Source: Tyzzerella sp. (lineage in GTDB: Bacteria; Bacillota; Clostridia; Lachnospirales; Lachnospiraceae). From it: a stretch of 64,000 bases of DNA. This document shows positions 16,772 through 25,440 of the stretch, piece by piece. Each line of letters starts with the position of its first letter. The stretch's first letter is position 1. The notes beneath the pieces were generated by a model that did not search any database, was not told the origin of the DNA, and worked only from the letters and a program-made list of their open reading frames with translations. The translations under genes and the position numbers were made by a program. The DNA lies in NCBI GenBank assembly GCA_017416155.1, contig JAFQDE010000015.1, positions 1-64,000 of the forward strand. The letters run 5' to 3'.

Positions 16772-17380
16772 ATGGTAAATCAGTTAAAAGACAGTAAAAC
16801 AAAAATCAATCTTATGAAAGCATTTGCAGGTGAGAGTCAGGCGAGAAATCGTTATACATTTGCTGCAGAGGCGGCAAGACTTGAGAAAATGTATGCGATT
16901 GCAAATGTATTTGAATTTACAGCCGATCAGGAGAGAGCGCATGCGAAGCGTTTCTACGAATTGCTTAAGGATTTGACAGGAGAAACGATTGAGATAACAG
17001 GCGGCTATCCGGTGGATTTACAGCCGACCATTGAGGAACTGTTGTGTGCTGCAACACATAACGAATATGAGGAGGCAGATGATGTCTATTTAGCTTTTGC
17101 AGAGGTTGCGAAGCAGGAGGGCATTCTGGAAGCTTCGTCAGCATTTTTACAGATTGCCAAGATTGAGAAAATACATGGCAATCGATTTGCGAAGTTAGGT
17201 GATATGTTAAAGAACGGAATGTATTACCAACAACCCGAAGGTGGAGAGTGGATGTGTCTCAACTGTGGACATATTCACAAAGGTATGTTAGTTCCGGAGG
17301 TTTGTCCGGTGTGTAGACACGAGAAGGGATATTTTATTCCCACGGAGTTAGCACCATATACGTCACCTGGTTTATGGTAA
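16772..17380 (+). CDS. Rubrerythrin
   Basis: Cytoplasmic non-haem iron peroxidase that protects anaerobes from hydrogen peroxide. 202 aa. The ferritin-like di-iron domain shows the ligand motifs ESQARNRY near residue 20, DQERAHAKRF near 52, NEYEEADD near 97, EGILEASSAF near 114 and EKIHGNRF near 132. The C-terminal rubredoxin domain has CLNCG near 157 and CPVC near 176. Domain order is classical rubrerythrin. AAAGGTGGG lies before ATG 16772. It is monocistronic with a strong terminator. Confidence 0.95.
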   Translation: MVNQLKDSKTKINLMKAFAGESQARNRYTFAAEAARLEKMYAIANVFEFTADQERAHAKRFYELLKDLTGETIEITGGYPVDLQPTIEELLCAATHNEYEEADDVYLAFAEVAKQEGILEASSAFLQIAKIEKIHGNRFAKLGDMLKNGMYYQQPEGGEWMCLNCGHIHKGMLVPEVCPVCRHEKGYFIPTELAPYTSPGLW

Positions 17381-17385
17381 AAAAT

Positions 17386-17428
17386 AAGAACGATTATATC
17401 ATGATGAGTGATATAGTCGTTCTTTTTG
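17386..17428. terminator. Terminator between rubrerythrin and the DUF4317 gene
   Basis: AAGAACGATTATATCA pairs with TGATATAGTCGTTCTT (one G-T pair), then a T run. It lies between convergent genes. Confidence 0.88.
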
Positions 17429-17441
17429 TTGTATCGTAAAT

Positions 17442-18575
17442 TTATTCAATTGGAACAGTGCGAACCGGCACACCGTTTACTTCTATCTGGTCATTGATTT
17501 CGATGACAAGACATTGTTTGCCGTCAATCATTTTTGTTTCCACCAAATCGGTTCGTTCCGGATTGACTTTGATGACAATGTCCGGTGTCTGAATGCTGAA
17601 CTTGCGTGTTTCGGCGATGTTTGTTACCATGAATTCTGCCTTTTCGCCTGCGATGTGGTCGAAGTTTGTATCGAAGGTTTCAATGCGCTCTTCAGTGATA
17701 CCACTGTTTACAAGTAGACGCTTCATTTCCGGTTTGGTGAGTACCGGAGGCTCCGGAGATTGTTTAGTCTCTTCGATAATTTCATTTAAGCCCTCGTGAA
17801 TATTTCGGATAATGCCGTATTCACATTCCTCACCGAGTGTGTTCATAACTACGGAATGGAAGGTGCTCTTCTGACTTCCGGCTGACATGGGGAAGGTACA
17901 GCCAAGTGCGTTTTCAATAAATTCCGGTTGCATATCTTCTGCCTGCTTGGTGGAGTAGAGAAGACTGTGAATATCGGTACTCCGATCGTTGAATGCAGGG
18001 AAGAGGAATCCTTTCATTGGTGGTTCGATAAGCCAATCGCGCACCCGGTTTTCAATGTGGTTGGTTTCCGGGTTGTAGCAAAGTCCTTCTTTTGACAAGT
18101 GAACCGGACAAATGCTGCAAAGAAGATATTCATATACTTCGTCTGATGCATCAAACATTTCGCTACCATCGGTGGATTTTCCGGGAATGTCATAAGCAAC
18201 ATGAATCAGAATTATGTAATAGTTTTCGCCATAGTTGTAGTTCTTGATGATTTTCTGATAAAATTCATCAATCAATGTGTCGTTCTGCAACCTGCTATTG
18301 CGAAGTTTTAACAAGAACTCTTGTGTTCCGCCAGGCAGCTCCTGTTCCAGTGGGAAATCCATGTTGATTAGGTTCTTGCCGACTGTTCCGGATAGCGTCT
18401 GTTTGAAAATGGTAAGATATTTGAAGATTTCTTCCTCGGGTAAGGAGAGAAATGCATCTTTAGATTGAGCAATCACCTCTTTATTTCCATTGACGTAGCA
18501 ACCGCTAATTCGCGTGATGGAACAGTTTTCAGGTGTGTATTGTTTACGTATTTCGAGTATTTCTTTTTTATGCAT
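17442..18575 (-). CDS. DUF4317 domain-containing protein
   Basis: 377 aa protein whose start (EILEIRKQYTPENCSITRI, then GCYV) is the recognised opening of DUF4317, a family common in Lachnospiraceae and related Clostridia. No signal peptide or membrane helix; probably cytoplasmic. A DVxHLSKEGLCY-like stretch in the middle includes two Cys, and the C-terminal 110 residues look like a separate alpha/beta domain after a proline-rich linker. Function unknown. It starts at ATG 18575 with TGAGG upstream on the minus strand and has a clear promoter. Confidence 0.88.
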   Translation of the reverse strand: MHKKEILEIRKQYTPENCSITRISGCYVNGNKEVIAQSKDAFLSLPEEEIFKYLTIFKQTLSGTVGKNLINMDFPLEQELPGGTQEFLLKLRNSRLQNDTLIDEFYQKIIKNYNYGENYYIILIHVAYDIPGKSTDGSEMFDASDEVYEYLLCSICPVHLSKEGLCYNPETNHIENRVRDWLIEPPMKGFLFPAFNDRSTDIHSLLYSTKQAEDMQPEFIENALGCTFPMSAGSQKSTFHSVVMNTLGEECEYGIIRNIHEGLNEIIEETKQSPEPPVLTKPEMKRLLVNSGITEERIETFDTNFDHIAGEKAEFMVTNIAETRKFSIQTPDIVIKVNPERTDLVETKMIDGKQCLVIEINDQIEVNGVPVRTVPIE

Positions 18576-18610
18576 AATGGTTTATCCTCATTTCTTTTGT
18601 TTGGACTTTT

Positions 18611-18639
18611 ATCTTAGCATAAAGGGGGAAGTTTTACAA
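18611..18639 (-). promoter_or_regulatory. Promoter of the DUF4317 gene
   Basis: Minus strand TTGTAA (18639-18634), 17-base spacer, TAAGAT (18616-18611). Confidence 0.6.
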
Positions 18640-18679
18640 ATATAATAGTAGCAATTCATCTGAATAATATGGAGTTATC

Positions 18680-20401
18680 ATGGCTGACCAGAAGTTAGAA
18701 AATATATTGAATCTTGCAATAGATGCCACAGAGGAGGAACGGGATAAATCATTAGAATTGAATGTCGGATACAATCCGATAGACAGAGAATGGGATTTGA
18801 TTGTGAAGTATTCCGGCTCACTTGACTGTGTGCGTGCACTTGGTGCACAGGTGGTGGAGATGCAGAATGAATTTGCCATTATTACAATCAGAGAAAGTCA
18901 GATTGATGCAATGTCGAGCTGCCCGGCAGTGGAATATGTTGAAAAACCAAAGAGACTCTTCTTCCAAGTTGAAAATGGAAAGAGGGTCTCTTGTATTACG
19001 CCTGTCCAAAGACCACCATTATCATTGACAGGACAGGGTGTTCTGGTGGCAGTGATTGACTCTGGAATTGATTATGAAAATGAGGTGTTTCGCAATGCAG
19101 ACGGAACCACGAGAATACGAAATCTGTGGGACCAGACGATTCCGGGAAATCCACCTGAAGGTTATGTGATAGGAACGGAATACACAAGAGAAGAAATCAA
19201 TGAGGCACTGCGTGCATCTACAAGGCAGGAGAGGCTTCAGATTGTACCAAGTCAAGATATATCAGGACATGGGACATCGGTGGCGGGAATTGCGACGGGA
19301 AATTCACAGGAGTATCAGGGCGTTGCTTATGAGAGCGAATTATTGATTGTGAAACTGGGGATTCCGAGGGAGGAGGGATTTCCGAGAACAACGGAACTTA
19401 TTCAGGCATTGGATTATGTGGTCCGAAAGGCACTGGAGTATCAGATGCCGGTTTCAATAAATTTAAGTTTTGGAAATACATATGGTCCTCATGACGGAAG
19501 CAGTTTGCTGGAACGTTTTATTGAGGACATTGCAAATACATGGAAGAGTGTTATCTGTATTGGAACAGGAAACGAAGGCAATGCAGCAGGTCATACGTCG
19601 GGTGTGCTGGTGGATTCAGAAGAGACGGTGATTCAACTGGCAGTGCAGGAAAATTCGCCGAGCCTGAATGTACAGATATGGAAGGCGTATTTTGATTTGG
19701 TAGATATATCACTGATATCTCCGTCAGGAGTGAGGATAGGGCCGATTCAGGAACAACTTGGTTCGCAGCGATTTGCCGTAGGAAATACGCAGATATTACT
19801 GTACTATGGGGAACCGAGTCCATTTAGCATTGACCAGGAGATTTATATAGATTTTTTACCGAGGGATACTTATATCGATAGCGGAGTTTGGAGAATTGTG
19901 TTAACACCGAGAGATATTGTGAATGGAGAGTATGCACTTTGGCTTCCGAGCCAAGCAGTATTGAATCCGGGGACGGAATTTCTGTTTCCGACCGAAGAGC
20001 GAACGCTTACCGTGCCGTCCACGTCGTATGGAACGATAGGTGTTGGTGCATACAATCCGGAGACATTTACTTATGCTGATTTTTCGGGAAGGGGACCTGC
20101 GGGACCGGGACGAAGGGCTAAACCCGATATTGTGGCTCCTGGGGTAGATATCACGGCACCGATTCCGGGAGGCAGTTTTGAAAGTTTAAGTGGAACCTCG
20201 TTTGCAACACCATTTGCGACAGGCGGGGCGGCACTTCTTATGGAATGGGGGATTGCAAGGGGAAATGACCCGTTTCTCTATGGTGAAAAGGTGAAAGCAT
20301 ATTTTCAAAGAGGTGCGAGACCGTTTGTAGGGATTACGCAGTACCCGAGTCCGTTGGTAGGATATGGGGCACTGTGTGTGGAGGATAGTTTGCCACTCTG
20401 A
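18680..20401 (+). CDS. S8 family subtilisin-like serine protease (Csp-like)
   Basis: 573 aa. The catalytic triad is intact: Asp in VAVIDSGID near residue 126, His in SGHGTSVAGIA near 196 and Ser in LSGTSFATPF near 507. A large insertion of about 170 residues sits between the His and Ser motifs (about 310-470). The N-terminal 95 residues look like an inhibitor-type prodomain, but there is no signal peptide. This layout matches the Clostridia subtilases that include the germination proteases CspA/B/C. A role in spores is inference from family only. ATG 18680 follows GGAG. Confidence 0.9.
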   Translation: MADQKLENILNLAIDATEEERDKSLELNVGYNPIDREWDLIVKYSGSLDCVRALGAQVVEMQNEFAIITIRESQIDAMSSCPAVEYVEKPKRLFFQVENGKRVSCITPVQRPPLSLTGQGVLVAVIDSGIDYENEVFRNADGTTRIRNLWDQTIPGNPPEGYVIGTEYTREEINEALRASTRQERLQIVPSQDISGHGTSVAGIATGNSQEYQGVAYESELLIVKLGIPREEGFPRTTELIQALDYVVRKALEYQMPVSINLSFGNTYGPHDGSSLLERFIEDIANTWKSVICIGTGNEGNAAGHTSGVLVDSEETVIQLAVQENSPSLNVQIWKAYFDLVDISLISPSGVRIGPIQEQLGSQRFAVGNTQILLYYGEPSPFSIDQEIYIDFLPRDTYIDSGVWRIVLTPRDIVNGEYALWLPSQAVLNPGTEFLFPTEERTLTVPSTSYGTIGVGAYNPETFTYADFSGRGPAGPGRRAKPDIVAPGVDITAPIPGGSFESLSGTSFATPFATGGAALLMEWGIARGNDPFLYGEKVKAYFQRGARPFVGITQYPSPLVGYGALCVEDSLPL

Positions 20402-20443
20402 AACATTTATAAAATATTAAGAAATGCTTTATGTTTTATCAAC

Positions 20444-20480
20444 GGATTCCTTAAGAATCCTTCGATACAGTTAACTGTAT
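20444..20480. promoter_or_regulatory. Two adjacent palindromes upstream of the VanY-like gene
   Basis: GGATTC/GAATCC arms at 20444-20449 and 20455-20460 are followed at once by a perfect 16-base palindrome, ATACAGTTAACTGTAT (20465-20480), which abuts the AGGAGG ribosome binding site. This could be a repressor operator or a translation-control hairpin. The first palindrome lacks a T run, so it is not a good terminator for the protease gene. Confidence 0.45.
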
Positions 20481-20494
20481 AGGAGGAACATGGA

Positions 20495-21139
20495 ATGAGA
20501 AAATTAGAGAAGTTACTTTTTGGGGGATTTGTTTTATTATGCGTGTGTGGATTTGCACTATCGCAGAAAAAGGAGTTTGCAACTAAGCAGAATGGATGGA
20601 ATCTGATTTTGGTAAATCAGGATTATTATATCCCCAAAGATTATAAGATTGAATTGAAGCCCTTCGATAATGGGGAGGCGGTAGACAGCAGAATCTATCC
20701 TGCTTTACAAGAAATGTTTAAGGATGCGAAAGATGATGGTGTGCATATGTTTGTGAGAGAAGGATACCGCACGCACGGAGAACAGCAGGAATTGTGGGAT
20801 GATAAAGTGGAAGAATATCAAGAACAAGTCCTAGTAGAGTTTTTGGCTAAATGGAAAGCAAAGAAGTGGGTGGCCATTCCCGGAACCAGTGAACATCAGC
20901 TTGGGCTCGCAGTTGATATTAATGCAGATATTAGTAAGAGCAGCAATCAGGAAGTATATAGTTGGCTTGCAAAAAATGCGCATGAATATGGGTTTATTCA
21001 GAGATATCCGGCCGACAAGACAGAGATTACAGGGATTAGCTATGAACCTTGGCATTATCGATATGTCGGGGAAGAGGTGGCAAAGGAGATATATGAGCAA
21101 GACATTTGTCTGGAGGAGTATATAGATAAAATCAATTGA
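20495..21139 (+). CDS. D-alanyl-D-alanine carboxypeptidase, VanY/M15B family
   Basis: Zinc peptidase trimming the terminal D-Ala of peptidoglycan peptides outside the membrane. 214 aa: an N-terminal signal anchor (about 7-24, FGGFVLLCVCGFALS), then REGYRTHGEQQELW near 88, PGTSEHQLGLAVDI near 128 (first zinc His and Asp) and EPWHYRYVG near 183 (second zinc His). All expected motifs are present. A perfect 16-base palindrome touches its ribosome binding site. Confidence 0.92.
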   Translation: MRKLEKLLFGGFVLLCVCGFALSQKKEFATKQNGWNLILVNQDYYIPKDYKIELKPFDNGEAVDSRIYPALQEMFKDAKDDGVHMFVREGYRTHGEQQELWDDKVEEYQEQVLVEFLAKWKAKKWVAIPGTSEHQLGLAVDINADISKSSNQEVYSWLAKNAHEYGFIQRYPADKTEITGISYEPWHYRYVGEEVAKEIYEQDICLEEYIDKIN

Positions 21140-21152
21140 TAAGAAAGACATA

Positions 21153-21181
21153 TTGACGGTGTATTTATACTTCATTATAAT
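21153..21181 (+). promoter_or_regulatory. Promoter of cdd
   Basis: TTGACG at 21153-21158, 17-base spacer, TATAAT at 21176-21181. Confidence 0.8.
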
Positions 21182-21226
21182 ATTCTTAATAACAACAGAT
21201 AGTAGTATATACATGGGGTGGTCATC

Positions 21227-21643
21227 ATGAACAAGGAACAATTAGCGTCTCTTGCGAAGGACGCAATGGAAAAGGCTTACAGCCCATATTCGAATTATAA
21301 AGTGGGTGCAGCACTTTTGTGTAAGGACGGAAGTGTCTATACAGGATGCAATGTGGAAAACGCAAGTTTTTCAGCGACTAACTGTGCAGAGAGAACGGCA
21401 TTTTTTAAGGCAGTAAGTGAAGGGAAGAGAGAATTCGCAGCTATTGCAATCTGTGGTGGTAAAGGAGGCAACATTGAAGGCTCGTTTCCACCATGTGGTG
21501 TGTGCAGACAAGTTATGAGAGAATTTTGTAAGGATGACTTTGAAATTCATTTGCTTACTAAGGAAGTCATTGAGACGTATACGTTGAGTCAATTGTTGCC
21601 AGTGAGTTTTCAACCGGATACTATAAAGAAAGAAGACAAGTAA
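21227..21643 (+). CDS. cdd: Cytidine deaminase
   Basis: Deaminates cytidine and deoxycytidine to (deoxy)uridine in pyrimidine salvage. About 138 aa, the normal size of the tetrameric zinc enzyme. GCNVENASFSATNCAERTA near residue 44 gives the first zinc Cys and the catalytic CAE glutamate. PPCGVCRQVMREF near 87 gives the other two zinc Cys. I use ATG 21227 with GGGGTGG five bases before it; an in-frame GTG lies at 21218. Own promoter and terminator. Confidence 0.95.
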   Translation: MNKEQLASLAKDAMEKAYSPYSNYKVGAALLCKDGSVYTGCNVENASFSATNCAERTAFFKAVSEGKREFAAIAICGGKGGNIEGSFPPCGVCRQVMREFCKDDFEIHLLTKEVIETYTLSQLLPVSFQPDTIKKEDK

Positions 21644-21646
21644 AAT

Positions 21647-21680
21647 ACACCCTGCGGAGTGAATCCACAGGGTGTTATTA
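21647..21680 (+). terminator. Terminator of cdd
   Basis: ACACCCTG at 21647-21654 pairs with CAGGGTGT at 21668-21675, extended by GGA/TCC, with a short T-rich tail. Confidence 0.78.
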
Positions 21681-21949
21681 TATCTAATTATTGAAATTAA
21701 TGATTGTAATTCTAATTATTATATCTTATAATGATGGCACATCGAAATCAGGACAAGTTTTTTCAAACAATAAATGTCCATAGCGCATCAGAGCGCATCT
21801 GAATTTCATAGCATATCGGCTGAAGAAGTTTCAATTTTGATGAAAAATGAATAAAGGACGTGGTTTTATGATTGTGTGAATCTATGTATGTTTTAAATTT
21901 TCACTACCATTAGATAAAAAAATATGATATCATAAAGGAGAACAGTAAG
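21681..21949. other. AT-rich intergenic region
   Basis: No gene, hairpin with T run, or well-spaced promoter found. It contains AT-rich near-repeats (TCTAATTATT / TCTAATTATTATAT). The PIN gene promoter is presumably in its right part. Confidence 0.4.
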
Positions 21950-22429
21950 ATGAATGATAAACTAAAAGTATATTTGGATACATCTGTTATTAGCTATTTG
22001 GAACAAGAGGATGTACCAGAAAAAATGTCGAACACTTTAGAGTTGTGGGAGATTTTTAAAAGAGAAAAATATAATTTGTATATTTCAACAGTCACCTTAC
22101 AGGAGATTGAAGATTGTCCGGAACCTAAGAGAAGTATATTATATCAATACTTGAGTGAAATCAAATATACGATTATTGATATTAAGCAAATGGTTTCCAA
22201 TATAGCAAGGCAACTTATTGAGATGCATATATTGCCATCCAAAAGCTACGATGATTGTCAACATATTGCCGCGGCAGTTGAAGCAGGATGCGACTGTATT
22301 GTGTCATGGAATTTTAAGCACATAGTAAATATTAAGACTATTAGGGGTGTGCGAGCAATTACTAATTTGAAAGGATATAAACCGATAGAAATTCTTAATC
22401 CATCTGTATTATTAGAAAGTGAGGAATGA
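21950..22429 (+). CDS. PIN-domain ribonuclease, probable toxin of a type II toxin-antitoxin pair
   Basis: 159 aa. VYLDTSVISYL near residue 7 carries the first PIN Asp, TLQEIEDC near 44 the conserved Glu, and SYDDCQHIAAAVEAGCDCIVSW near 98 the remaining acidic residues. It would be a Mg-dependent VapC-like endoribonuclease. A 59-codon gene follows with the overlap typical of toxin-antitoxin pairs, although here the PIN gene comes first. AAGGAG lies before ATG 21950. The RNA target is unknown. Confidence 0.8.
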   Translation: MNDKLKVYLDTSVISYLEQEDVPEKMSNTLELWEIFKREKYNLYISTVTLQEIEDCPEPKRSILYQYLSEIKYTIIDIKQMVSNIARQLIEMHILPSKSYDDCQHIAAAVEAGCDCIVSWNFKHIVNIKTIRGVRAITNLKGYKPIEILNPSVLLESEE

Positions 22430-22431
22430 AA

Positions 22432-22611
22432 ATGAAAACATTGGAAATAAGTCCGAATTTTACAATTGAAGATATTCATAAGATACGAGAGAAGAATTAC
22501 GAACTCACAAAGAATATGACAGAACAGGAACGAAGAGATTATTATAACAATCGAGGTATGGAGGTACATCGAAAAATACAAAATATAAAACATGCTAAAG
22601 AAAGCAATTAA
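22432..22611 (+). CDS. Small protein downstream of PIN toxin, probable antitoxin
   Basis: 59 aa, charged and helical, with no recognisable DNA-binding motif. The C-terminal half is rich in Arg, Asn and Lys, as expected of a flexible toxin-wrapping tail. I prefer ATG 22432 because GTGAGG sits seven bases ahead of it. An earlier in-frame ATG at 22426 overlaps the PIN stop. The pair ends in a strong terminator. Antitoxin role is by position only. Confidence 0.65.
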   Translation: MKTLEISPNFTIEDIHKIREKNYELTKNMTEQERRDYYNNRGMEVHRKIQNIKHAKESN

Positions 22612-22621
22612 GGTAGAAAAT

Positions 22622-22682
22622 ATGCTTCCTTTATAGAAGACAGTGAAAAGATTCACTAAATCTATGAAGGAAGCATTTTTTG
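22622..22682. terminator. Long terminator hairpin after the toxin-antitoxin pair
   Basis: ATGCTTCCTTTATAGA at 22622-22637 pairs with TCTATGAAGGAAGCAT at 22661-22676 (one mismatch), enclosing an inner CAGTGAA/TTCACT stem, then T6. The minus-strand gene proX ends just beyond and may use it too. Confidence 0.9.
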
Positions 22683-22696
22683 TACAGGGTGTTATT

Positions 22697-23251
22697 TTAC
22701 AATCTCACAACCGTATGACGATGTCCGGTATGTTTTAAAAACTTTTTCAAAATATCCTGTGTCTTTATCTTAAGACTTGAAGTGTTGATACATGGATGGC
22801 ATCCGATATATTCTGCATCCAATACATCCTTATCAATCAAAAGGTCTACATACCAATCTTTGTCGTTCATAAGTCCGAGCACACTGACAGATCCCGGAGT
22901 AATATTTAAGTATTTTTCCATGTATTCCGGTTCCGCAAAAGAGAGTCTGGAGATACCGAGCTGTTTGGACAGATCCTTTGTCATGAATTTCTTGTCTCCC
23001 GGAATGAGAAGCAAGAAGAAGGTTGTCTTCTGCTGATTGCGCAGGAAGAGATTCTTACACATGGTCACACCAAGCTTTTCATCCACTAATTCGCATGCTT
23101 CCATTGTGTCAGCAGCATCATGATCGATGCGCTCATAAGGGATATTCAATTTATCTAATAATTCATACACAGCCATTTCTTTTGGAAGGCGACCCTCATC
23201 CGTTGGGGCTGTTGTATAGATTTCTTCGCTCACATAGATTTCGCTCATCAT
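22697..23251 (-). CDS. proX: Prolyl-tRNA deacylase, ProX/YbaK family
   Basis: 184 aa free-standing editing domain that clears mischarged (usually alanyl) tRNA-Pro. LDKLNIPYERIDHDAADTME near the start and TMCKNLFLRN near residue 74, with its conserved Lys, are family features, as is SVSVLGLMND near 130. GCGAGG lies seven bases before ATG 23251 on the minus strand. Own promoter. Length agrees with stand-alone ProX. Confidence 0.9.
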   Translation of the reverse strand: MMSEIYVSEEIYTTAPTDEGRLPKEMAVYELLDKLNIPYERIDHDAADTMEACELVDEKLGVTMCKNLFLRNQQKTTFFLLLIPGDKKFMTKDLSKQLGISRLSFAEPEYMEKYLNITPGSVSVLGLMNDKDWYVDLLIDKDVLDAEYIGCHPCINTSSLKIKTQDILKKFLKHTGHRHTVVRL

Positions 23252-23284
23252 TGATTTCCTCGCATTTCCAAATATATATTTATT

Positions 23285-23313
23285 AGTATAGCTAAGTGAA
23301 GTGAAAAAAACAA
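23285..23313 (-). promoter_or_regulatory. Promoter of proX
   Basis: Minus strand TTGTTT (23313-23308), 17-base spacer, TATACT (23290-23285). Confidence 0.6.
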
Positions 23314-23361
23314 GCCATTTCGCATATATTGGATTATAGACTGGGTGAAATGGGTGATAGT

Positions 23362-23622
23362 ATGCGTCTTTGTGAATTGAGAGAAAAAGAAGTAATTAAT
23401 CTCTGCACATGCAAACGTCTTGGTTGTGTAGAAGATATGGTATTCGACTTATGTGATGGGTGTATTCAGGCAATTATTGTTCCGGAAAGAATGAAGTTTT
23501 GTGGCATCTTTGGAAGCGACTGTGAGTATGTCATTCCATTTGAATGTATTAAAAAGGTGGGTTCAGACATTATTATGGTAGAAATATCCGAAGAAAAGTG
23601 TCTGAAAGGTTGCAAAGAGTAA
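23362..23622 (+). CDS. YlmC/YmxH family sporulation protein (PRC-barrel)
   Basis: 86 aa small beta-barrel protein of the YlmC/YmxH family. RLCELREKEVINLCTCKRLG at the start, a central GCIQAIIVPE and PFECIKKVGSDIIMVE toward the end are typical PRC-barrel features. Homologues are found across spore formers; their molecular role is unclear. Start ATG 23362, preceded by GGGTGAT; the frame can be extended 11 codons to TTG 23329 without support. nrdR follows 52 bases downstream. Confidence 0.85.
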   Translation: MRLCELREKEVINLCTCKRLGCVEDMVFDLCDGCIQAIIVPERMKFCGIFGSDCEYVIPFECIKKVGSDIIMVEISEEKCLKGCKE

Positions 23623-23674
23623 AAACTTTCTGTTAAAATATACTGTAAGGATTTTTTACAGGGAGGATAGACAA

Positions 23675-24127
23675 ATGAAATGTCCATATTGTAATAATAC
23701 AGATACGAGGGTAATTGACTCCAGACCGGCAGAGGATGGAAGCTCAATTCGTAGAAGAAGATGTTGTGATGAATGCGGAAAGCGTTTTACCACTTATGAG
23801 AAGGTGGAGACGATTCCGTTGATTGTGATAAAGAAAGATAACAATCGCGAGCAGTATGACCGTTCGAAGATTGAGGGTGGTGTTCTCAGAGCGTGCTATA
23901 AGAGACCGGTTTCTGCAGAGCAGATTCAGAGTACGTTAGAGAAAATCGAGACAGATATTTTTAACCGTGAAGAGAAAGAGATTCCGACGAATGTGATTGG
24001 TGAGATTGTCATGGAGCATTTGAAGGAACTTGATGAGGTTGCCTATGTGCGTTTTGCCTCTGTATATCGTGAGTTCAAGGATGTGAACACATTTATGTCA
24101 GAGATTAAGAAGATTTTGGAAAAGTAG
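23675..24127 (+). CDS. nrdR: Transcriptional regulator NrdR
   Basis: 150 aa repressor of ribonucleotide reductase genes. The N-terminal zinc ribbon has CPYC at residues 3-6 and CDEC near 31-34, with VIDSRPAEDGSSIRRRR between. An ATP-cone follows (about 49-139), sensing ATP/dATP. Length matches the family. GGGAGGA precedes ATG 23675. NrdR-box targets would lie elsewhere in the genome. ExoIII begins ten bases downstream, so the genes are likely co-transcribed. Confidence 0.96.
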   Translation: MKCPYCNNTDTRVIDSRPAEDGSSIRRRRCCDECGKRFTTYEKVETIPLIVIKKDNNREQYDRSKIEGGVLRACYKRPVSAEQIQSTLEKIETDIFNREEKEIPTNVIGEIVMEHLKELDEVAYVRFASVYREFKDVNTFMSEIKKILEK

Positions 24128-24137
24128 GAGACGATAG

Positions 24138-24890
24138 ATGAAACTTATTTCATGGAATGTAAATGGAATCCGTGCATGTGTGCAGAAAGGATTTCTAGAC
24201 TTTTTTAAGGAGATAGATGCTGATATTTTCTGTATTCAGGAGAGCAAAATGCAGGAGGGTCAGCTTGAGTTAGAACTAGAAGGTTATCATCAGTACTGGA
24301 ACTATGCGGAGAAGAAGGGATATTCAGGGACGGCGATTTTTACAAAGCAAGAACCGTTGTCCGTACAGTATGGAATCGGAATAGAAGAACATGACCATGA
24401 GGGACGTGTGATTACGCTGGAGTTCGAGGATTTCTACATGGTGACGGTCTATACGCCAAACTCTCAGGACGAGCTCAAGAGATTGGACTATCGCATGCAG
24501 TGGGAGACAGATTTTCTTGCTTATCTTAAAAAGTTGGAAGAGAAGAAGGGAGTCATTTTCTGTGGGGACTTGAATGTGGCTCATCAGGAGATTGACCTTA
24601 AGAATCCGAAAACGAATAGAAGAAGTGCTGGGTTTACCGATGAAGAACGTGGAAAATTTAGTGAGGTGTTAACGGCAGGGTTTGTGGATACATTTCGTCA
24701 TTTTTATCCGGAGTTGGAGGGCGCATATTCGTGGTGGTCTTACAGGATGAATGCTAGGGCAAGGAACGCAGGATGGAGAATTGATTATTTTTGCGTATCT
24801 GAGTGTCTGAAAGATAGATTGGAAGATGCGAAGATTCTGACAGATGTGATGGGTTCCGACCACTGTCCGGTACAGCTTGATTTGAAATAG
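24138..24890 (+). CDS. xth: Exodeoxyribonuclease III / AP endonuclease
   Basis: Base-excision repair enzyme: AP endonuclease and 3'-5' exonuclease. 250 aa. The catalytic set is visible: SWNVNGIRA (Asn 7), CIQESKMQ (Glu 34), YTPNSQ near 110, [12 protein letters not shown] near 144 (Asp and Asn), and the closing GSDHCPV (Asp-His) near 241. Length is normal. It is close behind nrdR and 12 bases before the isochorismatase-like gene. Confidence 0.95.
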   Translation: MKLISWNVNGIRACVQKGFLDFFKEIDADIFCIQESKMQEGQLELELEGYHQYWNYAEKKGYSGTAIFTKQEPLSVQYGIGIEEHDHEGRVITLEFEDFYMVTVYTPNSQDELKRLDYRMQWETDFLAYLKKLEEKKGVIFCGDLNVAHQEIDLKNPKTNRRSAGFTDEERGKFSEVLTAGFVDTFRHFYPELEGAYSWWSYRMNARARNAGWRIDYFCVSECLKDRLEDAKILTDVMGSDHCPVQLDLK

Positions 24891-24902
24891 GAGGCGTGAC
24901 AA

Positions 24903-25433
24903 ATGAGAATAGAACGTGAACATACAGCGGCAATTGTGGTTGACTATCAGGAAAAATTGGTTCCAGTTATGAGCCAAAAAGAACAACTGATTCACAATTC
25001 TGAGATATTGTTAAAAGGACTTAAGATATTGGACATTCCAATGTACATTACACAGCAGTATACAAAGGGACTTGGGATGACGATTTCAGAGATTCAGGAA
25101 GCGGCTGAAACGACAGAATATATCGATAAGATTGCGTTTACGGCATATGACGCTGCAAAATGGAAACTGCGCGCAAAGAAGTACGTGATTGTGTGTGGAA
25201 TTGAGGCGCATATTTGTGTACTTCAGACGGTGATTGATTTGAAGGCGGCAGGCTTCGTACCGGTATTGGTTGCAGACTGTATTTCCAGCAGAAAGGAATC
25301 GGACAAGCAGGTTGCAATTGAACGCGCACGTAAGGAAGGTGCAATAGTGACAACGTATGAGTCGCTGTTGTTTGAACTTTTGAAAGTGGCAGGTACCGAT
25401 ACCAGCAAGCAGATTCAAAGATTGATTAAATAG
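24903..25433 (+). CDS. Isochorismatase-fold cysteine hydrolase
   Basis: 176 aa alpha/beta hydrolase-like protein. The catalytic triad pattern is present: Asp 14 in IVVDYQEKL, a Lys in AAKWKLRAKK near 85 and Cys near 105 in CGIEAHICV. The substrate in this family ranges from isochorismate to nicotinamide and ureido compounds and is not predictable here. GGAGGCGTGAC precedes ATG 24903. Terminator directly downstream. Confidence 0.88.
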   Translation: MRIEREHTAAIVVDYQEKLVPVMSQKEQLIHNSEILLKGLKILDIPMYITQQYTKGLGMTISEIQEAAETTEYIDKIAFTAYDAAKWKLRAKKYVIVCGIEAHICVLQTVIDLKAAGFVPVLVADCISSRKESDKQVAIERARKEGAIVTTYESLLFELLKVAGTDTSKQIQRLIK

Positions 25434-25440
25434 TAAACTG

